The notes: a model not told the origin generated them from the letters alone. A stretch of DNA of 64,000 nt from Acidimicrobiaceae bacterium (GCA_028819505.1 JAPPLH010000067.1:13082-77081); one strand, 5' to 3'; shown: positions 9,001 through 17,152, numbered from the stretch's first letter. Translations and numbers: made by a program.

Positions 9001-9109
9001 TTGGCTCACCATGAACGCCCGCGTGGCGACCCTGACGACGGAGACAGGTTTCCGTCTGCTGGAAGTGAGCCCCGAGATGCGAGCATCTACGGCTAGGCGT
9101 ACCAGCTAG
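6089..9109 (+). CDS. pheT: PheRS beta subunit fused to an RsmC-like methyltransferase domain
   Basis: At 1006 residues this is about 200 longer than a normal PheT. Residues 1-770 carry the usual order: EMAP/tRNA-binding domain (LELSPHPDADRIQLVEVD), B3/B4 editing domain, B5 and the FDX-ACB anticodon-binding domain near residues 690-770. After a 45-residue linker, residues about 815-1000 form a class I SAM methyltransferase of the MTS/RsmC type: SGTFSADRLSPGT, motif I VLDLGCGWG (about 859-867), motif II VDVNPRALELTRANA, and WLPRLTSAG. The motif IV asparagine (NPPI in stand-alone relatives) is replaced by phenylalanine (CFPPIP), so guanine-N2 methylation may be lost or altered. No stop or frame break separates the parts. 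The ATG at 6089 gives the normal PheT N-terminus MKVLLSWLREF. Confidence 0.93.
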   Translation: MKVLLSWLREFAPGIDGDPAELGDVLSALGLTVEETTVTGSVPDGVVLGRVLELSPHPDADRIQLVEVDDGSGKTLQVCCGAFNMAVGDLVPLARVGTVLPGGLEIARRKMRGQASEGMCCSEIELDMGDDADGIMILNDRVAAGAGPGMPLADALGLAPDVLWDLDVGANRPDALSVMGVARDLAAGLGVAFEPPDWSTAASGGDIAESVEVEIVDPTLCGRFVGRVLRNAPQGSSPPWMANRLTALGQRPINLVVDISNYVMLELGQPSHTFDLGRVAGARIRVRRARDGETITTLDGAHRTLAAGDGVIADGDDEAIGIAGVMGGASTEIDAGTTDVLVEMAWWDPPSISRTAKRLNLSSEAATRFRRGADWGYNMERCMNRFVQLAAAQGAEVAPGTIDERGDLPDRRPLRVRAARVNSLLGTGLGATEMAGHLRSIGFGADPAGDAELEVAIPTWRWDTETETDIAEEVARLHGYESIERTVPTANEAGGLSAYQKDRRLVRDVLVGAGCYETQPMPFVAPGSLAAVGLPEDGVTLSNPVDDSESVLRTSLLPGQVRAVAYNQRHFNGDVRLFEIGHVYLPPPEGRLLPDEREFLAVALSGAEAPAAVAVLDLLTDALALPAVELRAAEPPGMHPTRSAEVVVAGRSRGAVGEVDPEVLEAAGVSGRVAWLQLDLQDVLDGPRSRRRYRPVSTYPPSDVDLAFVVPDTVAAARVERALRASAGSLLARIELRDVHRGSDMAGGTRSLAYRLRLQALDRTLDDAETTEARRRCIDGTVRLPGVSLARGAAPKVTDDAARRSGSLPGPQALTVEIDETQLSFETDSGTFSADRLSPGTQLLLDRAPPLTGDEARVLDLGCGWGAIACVFARLHPEAEVLAVDVNPRALELTRANADANFAGNVTVAHRDDVDPDLRFERILCFPPIPTRGDGERDRREMLSTWLPRLTSAGRAHLVVPDDPASDSLVAWLTMNARVATLTTETGFRLLEVSPEMRASTARRTS

Positions 9110-9420
9110 GCCCTTGCCAGCGCCCCGCTGTTCGAGCAGGGCACACTGAAGCCCGACGACCTGCAATCCGCTCCAGCCTGTCAGCGAGCCGACGGCGTCC
9201 TTCACAGCGGCATCCAACGAACTGGTCGCCTCCACAGAATGGATGTAGTGGCGCCCGTTCCGAGTGGCGTGGCCGGTCTCGGCCGACGGCTCGCGGATCA
9301 TCGGGTCGCGGATCATCGGGTCGCGGTTCATTTGCGCTCTGACGACGGTGATGCGCCCTACCGTCGCCGGGGCGTCGGCGGCGTACGCGTGGGCGACCAC
9401 CAGCAGCAGGTCGGCCCGCT
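9110..9420. other. non-coding stretch with a 15-bp tandem repeat
   Basis: No convincing gene. The only structure is a tandem repeat, TCGCGGATCATCGGG, at 9291-9305 and 9306-9320 with the first six bases of a third copy after it. Open frames here have no codon-like composition. It leads into a toxin-gene remnant and is best read as decayed toxin-antitoxin DNA. Confidence 0.5.
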
Positions 9421-9567
9421 CTGGACCAGCGATTCTCGCTCTCGGATCGAACCAGTTGGGCCGTCATGGAGCGGCTCGGGATCCACCATGCCGTCACGCT
9501 GGACAACGACTTTCGGATCTATCGCTTCGGTCCCGACCGCCGCCGCTCCTTCGCCGTCTCACCCTGA
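9421..9567 (+). pseudogene. remnant of a PIN-domain (VapC-type) toxin
   Basis: The frame ending at the TGA at 9565-9567 encodes LSDRTSWAVMERLGI followed by AVTLDNDFRIY, the typical C-terminal third of VapC PIN RNases (SltDatSfavMrrlgi, then the last catalytic Asp in the LDxDF motif). The first two acidic residues, the N-terminal two thirds and any antitoxin are missing; upstream codons are not PIN-like. It lies directly against the dnaE2 3' end. It is a decayed fragment without expected activity. Confidence 0.65.
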
Positions 9568-9580
9568 TCTCCTCGTCCGG

Positions 9581-12500
9581 CTAGCGGAAGTCGCGGCTGG
9601 GGAGGGTGGCCGGCAGCGCCAGCGGCGCCAGGTGCTCGGCGATGACGTTCACCACGCCCTCGTGGCGCTCCAGGCGGCCCCGGATCGTCAACGCCCTGGC
9701 ACCGATGGCGAGCCTGCGGAACCGGGCCTGGCAGCCCTTCGACACGATCACGTTGGTGAGGCCGGTCTCGTCCTCGAGGTTGATGAACATGGTGCCCCCG
9801 GCGGTCATGGGACGCTGACGGTGCGACACCGTGCCGGCCACCTTCACCCGGCCGACCGGGTGAGTGTGCAGGTCCGCGGCGGCCACCACGCCCGTGGCGT
9901 CCAGCTCGGCCCGGTGGAAGCGGGTGGGATGGCCGTCGGGGGCCACGCCGGTGGTCCACAGGTCGGCGGCGGCCTGCTCCTGGGGCGACATGGGCCGCAG
10001 CCTCGGCGCCTTCGTCCCGGTGACCGCGCCGGGCAGGCGATCGGCATCCGACTGCGCCGCCGCGCCGGCCGCCCACAGAGCCTCGCGCCGGTCCAGGCCC
10101 AGCGAGTCGAACGCCCCGGCCGCGGCCAGCGACTCCAACGCCGGCAGGTCCAATGGCGGCAGGCGTCCCTGGAGCTTGCGCCCCCGTCCCGCGCGTCGTC
10201 GACCGTTCGGGGCCTGTCGGGCGGCCCCGGCCCGCTCGGCCGCGATCCTGCGCTCCGACATGGCCCGGACCAGGTGCTCCATCGACTCATACGGGGCCTC
10301 TTCAGCCATGGCCGCGGCCAGCTCCGGGCCCACTCCCCGCACCGACGACAGGCCCAGGCGCACCGCGGCGCCGCCCGTCGAGGCCTGGCACGGCTCCAGC
10401 GTCGCCGCGTCGGCCGACAGGTTGATGTCGGGACCATGCACTGCCACGCCGTGGCGGCGGGCGTCCTGGCACAGCGAGTGGGGCGAGTAGAAGCCCATCG
10501 GCTGGGCGTTCAGCAGCGCCGCGCAGAACGCGGCCGGGTAGTGCCGCTTGATCCACGCCGAGGCGTACACCAGGTAGGCGAACGACACCGAGTGGCTCTC
10601 GGGGAACCCGTAGGTGGAGAAGGCCACCATCTTGTGCCAGATCTGCTCGCCCGCCTCCTCGCCGACGCCCCGCTCGGCCATCCCGGCGAAGAACCGGCCC
10701 CGCAGCCGCTCCATGCGCTCCACCGACCGCTTGGCCCCCATCGCCCGGCGCAGCTCGTCGGACTCCGCCGGGGTGAACCCGGCCACGTCGATGGCCATCT
10801 GCATGAGCTGCTCCTGGAACAGCGGCACCCCCAGCGTCTTGGCCAGCGACCGCTCCAGCAGCGGATGCAGGTAGGTGACCGGCTCGACTCCGTTGCGGCG
10901 CCGGATGTAGGGATGCACGGAGCCGCCCTGGATCGGCCCGGGCCGGATCAGCGCCACCTCCACCACCAGGTCGTAGAAGCCGCGGGGCCGCAGCCGGGGC
11001 AGCGTGGCCATCTGCGCCCTCGACTCCACCTGGAACACGCCCACCGTGTCGGCCTCGCACAGCATGTCGTACACCGCCGGGTCCTGGGGCAGGGCGGCCA
11101 GGTCGATCTGCTCGCGATGGGCCGAGGCCACCATGTCCACCGCGTAGTGCAGCGCGGAGAGCATCCCCAGCCCCAGCAGGTCGAACTTCACCAGGCCCGC
11201 GGCGGCGCAGTCGTCCTTGTCCCACTGCAGCACCGACCGGTCGGCCATCGACGCCCACTCCACCGGGCACACCTCGGCGACGGGCCGGTCGCAGATCACC
11301 ATCCCGCCCGGGTGGATGCCCAGATGCCGGGGCCCTCCCTCGGCCTCAGCGGCCAGGCTCAGCACGTCGGCTGGGACATCTTCGAGGTCTTGGTCAGCGG
11401 TGCCTGCGCCCGCGGCCGGCTCGCCCAGGCCACCCCGGCGGTCCAGCGACTTGGCCCAGGCGTCCTGGCGGGCGGGCGGATGGCCCAGCGCCCGGGCCAT
11501 GTCCCGCACCGCCGAGCGGGCCCGGTAGGCGATCACGTTGGCCACCAGCGCGGTGCGGTCGCGGCCGTAGCGGCCGTACACGTACTGGATCACCTCCTCG
11601 CGCCGGCCGCTCTCGATGTCGATGTCGATGTCGGGCGGGCCGTCGCGCTCGGGCGACAGGAACCGCTCGAACAGCAGGCCCAGCGTCACCGAGTCCACGT
11701 TGGTGATGCCCAGCACGTAGCACACCGCCGAGTTGGCGGCCGACCCCCGGCCTTGGCAGTAGATGTCGCGGCTGCGGCAGAACGACGCGATGTCCCACAC
11801 CACCAGGAAGTAGCCGCAGAATCCGAGCCGCTCGATCATGTCCAGCTCGTGGCCGATCTGGCGCCAGGCGCCCGGCACCCGCTCGGCCTCCGGCGGGCCG
11901 TAGCGGGCGGTGGCGCCCTCGACGGCGAGACGGCGCAGGAAGGCGGCCTCGTCGAGGCCGTCGGGGCACGGGTACGGCGGCAGTTCCGGCGCCACTAGCG
12001 ACAGGCTGAACGCGCATTCCCGCCCCAGACGGGCCGCGGCGTCGGTCGCGCCGGGGTAGCGGGCGAAGCGGCGTGCCTGCTCGGCGCCGGAGCGCAGGTG
12101 GGCGCATCCCCAGGCGCTGAGCCGGCCGTCGTGGTCGCTCAGGCCGCGACGGGCGCCGGCCGCGGCCAGGGCGTCGGCCAGGCGCCGGTCGGCGGGCGCG
12201 GCGTAGCGCACCGCGTTGGCGCACACCGGCTGAACCCCCCGGCGCACGCCGAGTTCGGCCAGGGCGTCGTTGCGGTGGGAGTCCAGCGGGTCGCCGTGGT
12301 CCCACAGCTCCACGAACACGTTGCCGGCGCCGGCCGCGCCGGTCAGCCGGTCGAGCGCGGCGGCCGCGGCCCGGGGACCGTGCTCGACCAGCGCCGAGGG
12401 CACCGCTCCGCCGTGCGCGCCGGTGAGGATCGCCCACCGGTCGCGGTGGGCCGCGGCCGCCTCCAGGAACGTCTCGGTCGACAGCCGGGGCTCGCCCTTG

Positions 12501-13030
12501 CGCCCGGCCATGTGGGCCCGGCTGATCAGCGTCCCCAGGGCCGCGTACCCGGCCGCGTCGCGGGCCAGCACAACCACCGTGCGGCTCTGCCTGCGCCGCT
12601 CAGATGCACGGGGGGACGAACGCCGGGACGGGCGGGTCAGGTCGAGGGTGAGCTCGGCGCCGAACACGGTGGGCAGGCCGGCCTCGGTGGCGGCCCCGGC
12701 GAGCCGCACCACCCCGTAGAAGCCGTCCCGGTCGGTCAGCGCCAGGGCGTCGAGCTCGAGCCGGGCGGCCTCGGCCACCAGCTCCTCCGGGTTCGACGAG
12801 CCGTCCATGAAGCTGAACCGCGAGCGCGCATGCAGCTCCGCATACGGCACCCGACCCGCCCCGGAGCCCCTGCCGGCTTGGCGGCCAGAAAGACTGCGGA
12901 CCACGCCGGCTCCATTGGAGGCAGTGTGGTCGCTCCTGCGGTCCCCGTTCGACCACAGCGGTGCGCCCGCCCGGTCCGACAGGCGGCGCTCCAGTTCCCG
13001 CCAGGAAATGACCGGATTGTCGAACCCCAT
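9581..13030 (-). CDS. dnaE2: error-prone DNA polymerase III alpha subunit DnaE2
   Basis: DnaE2 is the C-family polymerase of the actinobacterial mutasome, which copies past lesions and causes induced mutation together with ImuA' and ImuB. The 1149-residue protein has an N-terminal PHP domain (YAELHARSRFSFMDGSS), the catalytic aspartates in GPPDIDIDI and KFDLLGLGML, the helix-hairpin-helix region and an OB fold near the C-terminus (VAGTVSHRQRPMT). ATG 13030 gives MGFDNPVISWRELERRL, the family N-terminus, and is preferred to an upstream TTG. A perfect LexA-type site lies 19 bases upstream, so SOS induction is expected. DnaE2 lacks the tau-binding C-terminal domain of replicative DnaE1. Confidence 0.95.
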   Translation of the reverse strand: MGFDNPVISWRELERRLSDRAGAPLWSNGDRRSDHTASNGAGVVRSLSGRQAGRGSGAGRVPYAELHARSRFSFMDGSSNPEELVAEAARLELDALALTDRDGFYGVVRLAGAATEAGLPTVFGAELTLDLTRPSRRSSPRASERRRQSRTVVVLARDAAGYAALGTLISRAHMAGRKGEPRLSTETFLEAAAAHRDRWAILTGAHGGAVPSALVEHGPRAAAAALDRLTGAAGAGNVFVELWDHGDPLDSHRNDALAELGVRRGVQPVCANAVRYAAPADRRLADALAAAGARRGLSDHDGRLSAWGCAHLRSGAEQARRFARYPGATDAAARLGRECAFSLSLVAPELPPYPCPDGLDEAAFLRRLAVEGATARYGPPEAERVPGAWRQIGHELDMIERLGFCGYFLVVWDIASFCRSRDIYCQGRGSAANSAVCYVLGITNVDSVTLGLLFERFLSPERDGPPDIDIDIESGRREEVIQYVYGRYGRDRTALVANVIAYRARSAVRDMARALGHPPARQDAWAKSLDRRGGLGEPAAGAGTADQDLEDVPADVLSLAAEAEGGPRHLGIHPGGMVICDRPVAEVCPVEWASMADRSVLQWDKDDCAAAGLVKFDLLGLGMLSALHYAVDMVASAHREQIDLAALPQDPAVYDMLCEADTVGVFQVESRAQMATLPRLRPRGFYDLVVEVALIRPGPIQGGSVHPYIRRRNGVEPVTYLHPLLERSLAKTLGVPLFQEQLMQMAIDVAGFTPAESDELRRAMGAKRSVERMERLRGRFFAGMAERGVGEEAGEQIWHKMVAFSTYGFPESHSVSFAYLVYASAWIKRHYPAAFCAALLNAQPMGFYSPHSLCQDARRHGVAVHGPDINLSADAATLEPCQASTGGAAVRLGLSSVRGVGPELAAAMAEEAPYESMEHLVRAMSERRIAAERAGAARQAPNGRRRAGRGRKLQGRLPPLDLPALESLAAAGAFDSLGLDRREALWAAGAAAQSDADRLPGAVTGTKAPRLRPMSPQEQAAADLWTTGVAPDGHPTRFHRAELDATGVVAAADLHTHPVGRVKVAGTVSHRQRPMTAGGTMFINLEDETGLTNVIVSKGCQARFRRLAIGARALTIRGRLERHEGVVNVIAEHLAPLALPATLPSRDFR

Positions 13031-13048
13031 CCCCAAACTCTAGTTGAG

Positions 13049-13062
13049 CGAACATGTGTTCG
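13049..13062. promoter_or_regulatory. LexA-type SOS box before dnaE2
   Basis: CGAACATGTGTTCG is a perfect palindrome of the actinobacterial SOS-box form GAAC-N4-GTTC. It is 19 bases upstream of the dnaE2 ATG and 113 bases upstream of the divergent hicA start, within an AT-rich intergenic region that probably holds both promoters. Confidence 0.85.
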
Positions 13063-13174
13063 TCACTCTGCTCCGTAATGACCGATGTTAGTTGAATAAA
13101 ATGATAGTTAGTTATATGTCATAGCAATAATCCGGTACCGCAGCTGTATGCGGCTCTCAGGTTGGAGGATCGAA

Positions 13175-13432
13175 GTGACGGAGTTCGAGAGGGCTCAGGC
13201 GATGATCACGAAATGGCGCAGGAGCCAGACGGGGGTCCGATTCTCCGATCTGGCCAAGGTGTGCCGCCTATACTTCGGGGAGCCTCGCCGGAAGGGGAGC
13301 CATCTGATCTATCGCACTCCTTGGCGGGGCATGCCGAGAGTGAACATCCAGAATCATGACGGGGAGGCCAAGCCCTACCAGGTTCGGCAGGTGCTGCTTG
13401 CCATCTATCTCAAGGAGGCAGATGATGGATAA
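13175..13432 (+). CDS. hicA: HicA-type mRNA interferase toxin
   Basis: An 85-residue HicA/YcfA-like protein with the double-stranded-RNA-binding-like fold. The active-site segment GSHLIYRTPW keeps the essential Gly-Ser-His, and the end KPYQVRQVLLAI matches the family C-terminus. HicA toxins cleave mRNA and are neutralised by HicB. GTG 13175 follows GGAGG (13164-13168) at good spacing and is preferred to the ATG at 13148. The stop overlaps the hicB start by 11 bases, the usual coupled arrangement. It faces dnaE2 across an AT-rich divergent promoter region that contains the SOS box. Confidence 0.8.
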   Translation: MTEFERAQAMITKWRRSQTGVRFSDLAKVCRLYFGEPRRKGSHLIYRTPWRGMPRVNIQNHDGEAKPYQVRQVLLAIYLKEADDG

Positions 13433-13676
13433 ACCAGGCTACGAGTATCGCACTTCCTGGTCGGAAGATGACGACGCCTGGGTGGGCGCGTGCAATGGGT
13501 TCTTGCTGGTGAGCCACTTGGCGCCCACAGAAGCCGAGGCTTCGAGCGGCATTCGATCCCTAGTAACCGACATCGTGTCCGACATGAGAGCCAATGGCGA
13601 GTCGCTGCCTCTCCCGCTCCCTTGGGAGTTGTACGACGCGGCGCGACTCGGCACGGTGACTGCTCAGAGCAGCTAA
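13422..13676 (+). CDS. hicB: HicB-type antitoxin
   Basis: This 84-residue protein has the HicB pattern, a partially RNase H-like fold: YEYRTSWSEDDDAWVGACNGF, then HLAPTEAEASSGIR. It follows hicA with an 11-base overlap and has a good AAGGAGG site inside the hicA 3' end. No C-terminal DNA-binding domain (HTH or RHH) is visible, as it ends after LPLPLPWELYDAARLG; autoregulation may therefore rest on the N-terminal part or be absent. The pair stands inside the mutasome locus, between dnaE2 and imuB. Confidence 0.75.
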   Translation: MMDKPGYEYRTSWSEDDDAWVGACNGFLLVSHLAPTEAEASSGIRSLVTDIVSDMRANGESLPLPLPWELYDAARLGTVTAQSS

Positions 13677-13707
13677 CCGCTCAGCTGCGTAGTCATCGGC
13701 TATGCAG

Positions 13708-15366
13708 CTAGTCGTAGGTGGCCTCGCGCTGCCAGCGGCCGGACTCCAGCACGCAGAGGTGGGCCGAGCCGTCGTCGAGGACCAGCTGGAAGCGGGCTTG
13801 GCGGCGACGGGCCGACTGGCGCCACCAGCGCTCGTCCAGCGGCCACGGGCCGGCCCAGGCGACGACCATCCGGCTGCGGCCCTTCGTGTCCGTCACTTGC
13901 CATGGTGCTGCGCTTGCCTCGCCCCGGCCGCCGACGGTGACGGTGTTTCCCTCGCAGTCGGTGACCGTGATCGGTTCGGGCCTTTCCAGTACCACGGCGG
14001 GCTGAGGCGGCGGCAGCCGTCCCGGCCACGGAGCTTCCACTGCCTCGGTTGCCTTGTCCGCCCCGGCCTTCCTGGCCCCAGTGGTGACGGTCCTGGAGGC
14101 TCTTGGCGGCTTGCGCCCCCGACTCTTCTTGCCCCTGCCTCCGTCTAGGGCGGTCGCTGAATAGCCGCCGGCACCGCTGGCTTCGGCGGCGTCATACGGC
14201 ACCCGGCGGCCGATGTCGGCGGGGCGGCGCCCGCCGGCCAGACGGGGCACGGTCACCGCCTCGGCCCCCAGCAGTCCCTGCACCCGGGCCAGCGCCCTGG
14301 CGGCCCGCTCGTCGGCATCGCTCTTCGCGCCCCACATCCCCAGCTGGCGGCCGTCGGCGGGAGACACCACGCATGGCGCTATCCGGATGAGTGTGACCGG
14401 GCCGGTGGGACGATCCGGCGACCGGTGCCAGCCCTCCAGCTGCCAGCGGACCCTGTCAACAATGTCCGCCGCGTTGAAGCGGAACTCGTGGCGCCATCGT
14501 CGATTGCTGGCGTGGCCGCTGTCGGACTCCGCAGTGATGCCGATGCTCACGCAGTCCAGGCCGTCGCGGGCCAGCCGGGACACCATGTCGTCGGCCAGCG
14601 CTCGGGCCGTGAACGCCACCGTCTCGATCCGCTCGGCGGGCGGGTCGATCTCGGCCTCCACGGCGGAGCTGGTCGGAGCGGGCTTGACCTGCTGCGGCCG
14701 GTCGTCAAGGCCGCAGACCAAGCGGTAGGCCAGCAGCCCCGGCCAGCCGAAGCGGCCCAGCATGTCGGATTCGCTCAGCGCGGCCAGGTCGCCCAGCGTC
14801 CGGATACCCAGCCGCCACAGCACGTCGAGGAGCACTTCTGTGCCCTTCTCGTCGGAGTACAGCGGCGAGACAGGATCGGACAGTGAAGTCAAGGGCAGCC
14901 CGGCCAGGAACTGCCGGCCCTGCCCGGGCGGCACCACCAACACGGCCGTGAAGAGGGAGAGACTGACGGCGGGTGACTGCGCGGTTGGTGACCGCTCGGT
15001 GGATGGTTGGGCAGCAACGGGCGATCTCATCTCGGTCCTCTCGGATACTCGAGCCAAGCGGGCGGCGAGGCCGGCGGCGAAGAACCCGTCGGCGACGCCC
15101 ACGCCGACTGACCGCGCCGAGGGTGTCGAGTCGGCTGTGGCCTGTGCGACCAGTTCGACCAGGGCACGCTCGCCGCCGAAGCAGCGCGACGGCCCCCTCG
15201 CCCCGAAGGCGTGCAATCCGGGCCTCAGCGCCTCGGCCGACGGAGTGAACTGCTCCAGGGCCGCGGCCACCGGCTCGCAGTCTCGTGCGTCGATTTCGCC
15301 AAGATCCACCACGACCATGCGCACCGGCCGTTCCTGGGGTCGGGGGAGTGACGGTTCGGAGGCCAT
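13708..15366 (-). CDS. imuB: ImuB, Y-family polymerase-like mutasome adaptor
   Basis: ImuB is a catalytically inactive Y-family relative that links DnaE2 and ImuA' to the sliding clamp. The 552-residue product starts at ATG 15366 (MASEPSLPRP) with a palm-like region MVVVDLGEID that lacks the usual DxDxFFASVE acids, fitting inactivity. The little-finger region includes FRFNAADIVDRVRWQLEGW, and the beta-clamp motif is QLGMWG (compare QLPLWG), about residue 340. The C-terminus RWWRQSARRRQARFQLVLDDG is the typical ImuB tail. It begins 20 bases after imuA' and is very likely one transcript with it. Confidence 0.92.
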   Translation of the reverse strand: MASEPSLPRPQERPVRMVVVDLGEIDARDCEPVAAALEQFTPSAEALRPGLHAFGARGPSRCFGGERALVELVAQATADSTPSARSVGVGVADGFFAAGLAARLARVSERTEMRSPVAAQPSTERSPTAQSPAVSLSLFTAVLVVPPGQGRQFLAGLPLTSLSDPVSPLYSDEKGTEVLLDVLWRLGIRTLGDLAALSESDMLGRFGWPGLLAYRLVCGLDDRPQQVKPAPTSSAVEAEIDPPAERIETVAFTARALADDMVSRLARDGLDCVSIGITAESDSGHASNRRWRHEFRFNAADIVDRVRWQLEGWHRSPDRPTGPVTLIRIAPCVVSPADGRQLGMWGAKSDADERAARALARVQGLLGAEAVTVPRLAGGRRPADIGRRVPYDAAEASGAGGYSATALDGGRGKKSRGRKPPRASRTVTTGARKAGADKATEAVEAPWPGRLPPPQPAVVLERPEPITVTDCEGNTVTVGGRGEASAAPWQVTDTKGRSRMVVAWAGPWPLDERWWRQSARRRQARFQLVLDDGSAHLCVLESGRWQREATYD

Positions 15367-15386
15367 CGGTTGTGGCGGGGTGGCGG

Positions 15387-16136
15387 CTAGCTCGCCCGGC
15401 GTTCGGTGACGTCCTCGTGGCCGTCGCCGAGAGCGGAGTCCTTGACGGGCTCTGCGCAAGCCACCCGGCCGTCGGTGGACGGCAGCCACATCAGCAGCCG
15501 GCGGGGCCGGGACGCCGCGCCCCGGCCTCCGACGGTCACCTCGGCCCGACGGGCCAGCAGCCGCCCGTGACCGTCGTCGATGCCGGTCCACTGCGTCTGG
15601 GTGACCGTCAAGCGGGCCTCCGGCACCAGACCGGCCGTGATGTCCGCCGAGGTGCCGCCGAGTACGCAGACCAGCGAGGTGCCGTGCTCGCGCATCCGGG
15701 CCAGCAGCCGCCGTGCCGTCGCGCCCGCCACCCTGATCTCGGGTCCCAGCAGCACGAGGTCGAAGCCGCCCACCACCGCGCCCAGCACGTCCGCAGCGAG
15801 ACTCCCGGTCCTGGCCGCGCCAGGCAGGTCCACCAGCGCCCAGCGGTCCAAGTCGACGCCTCGCTCGGCCAGCGCGGCCACGCCCAGGTCGGCCATTCCC
15901 ACCGCCGCCACCCAACTGCCCCGGCGGGAGGCCTCGGCTGCCAGCGCCATCGCCAGCGTCATCGAGCCGTGGCCGTCGACCGCGACGGCGGTGCCCCGCC
16001 GGATGCCGCCCTCCGGCAGAAGCGTCGCCAGCGCCCCCTCCACAGGAAGCCGCCACTCATGGGCCGCTACGGCGAGCGCCGAGACTTCCGCGGATTGCAT
16101 TGCCAGCTGCGCCGACGATGGCTCCAAGCCTGCCAT
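15387..16136 (-). CDS. imuA': ImuA', RecA-like mutasome protein
   Basis: The 249-residue protein is the actinobacterial ImuA' type, distantly RecA-like but without a proper Walker A loop (the region GTAVAVDGHGSMTLAMALA replaces GxxxxGKT). It acts with ImuB and DnaE2 in translesion synthesis. ATG 16136 gives MAGLEPSSAQLAMQS; a TTG 15 bases upstream is less likely. A LexA-like site lies 13 bases before the start. The gene is followed closely by imuB. The next gene upstream is a divergent SDR gene. Confidence 0.85.
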   Translation of the reverse strand: MAGLEPSSAQLAMQSAEVSALAVAAHEWRLPVEGALATLLPEGGIRRGTAVAVDGHGSMTLAMALAAEASRRGSWVAAVGMADLGVAALAERGVDLDRWALVDLPGAARTGSLAADVLGAVVGGFDLVLLGPEIRVAGATARRLLARMREHGTSLVCVLGGTSADITAGLVPEARLTVTQTQWTGIDDGHGRLLARRAEVTVGGRGAASRPRRLLMWLPSTDGRVACAEPVKDSALGDGHEDVTERRAS

Positions 16137-16148
16137 CTGGCCAATATA

Positions 16149-16162
16149 CAAACATATGTTCG
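16149..16162. promoter_or_regulatory. LexA-type SOS box before imuA'
   Basis: CAAACATATGTTCG matches the SOS form GAAC-N4-GTTC with one mismatch in the left arm. It sits 13 bases upstream of the imuA' ATG, the same relative place as the perfect box before dnaE2, so the two mutasome transcripts are likely induced together. Confidence 0.7.
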
Positions 16163-16240
16163 CTCTGCGCCAGATTGATGCGACTACTGGTCCTATAGGG
16201 TCAGAATCGGCATCAATTCCGGCAGGGGAGGGACTGTGTG

Positions 16241-17152
16241 ATGGGCTGCTGTGACGGGCGGGTAGTGATCGTCACCGGTGCGGGACGGGGGCTGGGTCGG
16301 GCCCATGCCCTGGCCTTCGCGGCCGAGGGCGCCCATGTGCTGGTCAACGACCTCGGCGCCACCGGTGGTGGCTCGCAGCCGCGCTCCGACGATGCCGCCA
16401 CCGCAGTGGCCGGGGAGATCAACGCCGCCGGTGGCTCGGCCGCCGTCAACCATGCCGACGTGGCCGACTGGGATGAAGCCGGCGCCATGGTGGCGCAGGC
16501 CATCGACACCTGGGGATGCCTCGACACGCTGGTGTGCAACGCCGGGTTCCTGCGCGACCGGATGCTGGTCAACATGAGCGAGCAGGAGTGGGACGCCGTG
16601 GTGCGGGTCCATCTGAAGGGCCATTTCGCGCCGGCCCGCCACGCGGTGGCCCACTGGCGCGAGCGCCAGAAGGCCTCCGGCGGCGAGACGCCGGCCGCCC
16701 GCATCGTCAACACCTCGTCGGGAGCGGGTCTGATGGGATCCATCGGCCAGGGCAACTATGTCGCGGCGAAGGCCGCCATCGCGGCGCTGACGATCCAGCA
16801 GGCCGCGGAGTGGGGCCGCTACGGCGTGCTCGCCAACGCCGTCGCGCCCGATGCTCGCACCCGGATGACGGCGGTGATCCCCGGCTATCCCGCGCGGCCC
16901 GACGACGGCTGGGATCCCAAGGATCCCGCCAATGTGTCGCCGCTGGTCGTGTGGCTCGGAAGCGCGGACTGCGATGTCTCCGGGAGGGTCTTCGAGTGCG
17001 CGGGAGGCCAGCTCAACGTGTGCGACGGGTGGCGGCACGGACCGGTGGTCTCGGTGGGGGAGCGGGCCATGGCGGTGGCTGAGGCGGCCGCGCTGGCCCG
17101 CCTCTCAGTGGAGGCCGGGGAACCGCCTGCTCCCGTGTACGGCGCCCGTTGA
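16241..17152 (+). CDS. short-chain dehydrogenase/reductase
   Basis: An NAD(P)-dependent SDR of 303 residues. The cofactor loop is TGAGRGLGRAHA (about 12-23), with NDLGATGGG after the second strand, the structural NAG in CNAGFLRD, the serine region VNTSSGAG, and the catalytic pair in NYVAAK. The extended first loop (GGGSQPRSDDA) resembles hydroxyacyl-CoA dehydrogenases of the HSD17B4/FabG group, so a beta-oxidation or steroid role is plausible. GGGGAGG lies nine bases before the ATG. The acyl-CoA synthetase downstream in the same direction supports a fatty-acid or sterol context. The substrate cannot be told. Confidence 0.88.
   Translation: MGCCDGRVVIVTGAGRGLGRAHALAFAAEGAHVLVNDLGATGGGSQPRSDDAATAVAGEINAAGGSAAVNHADVADWDEAGAMVAQAIDTWGCLDTLVCNAGFLRDRMLVNMSEQEWDAVVRVHLKGHFAPARHAVAHWRERQKASGGETPAARIVNTSSGAGLMGSIGQGNYVAAKAAIAALTIQQAAEWGRYGVLANAVAPDARTRMTAVIPGYPARPDDGWDPKDPANVSPLVVWLGSADCDVSGRVFECAGGQLNVCDGWRHGPVVSVGERAMAVAEAAALARLSVEAGEPPAPVYGAR

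Noticed and set aside
9239-11998. A 919-codon plus-strand open frame opposite dnaE2
   Set aside because: It is the mirror of the dnaE2 coding strand; its composition (His, Arg, Gln, Gly rich) is that of antisense of high-GC codons, and dnaE2 motifs are complete on the other strand.
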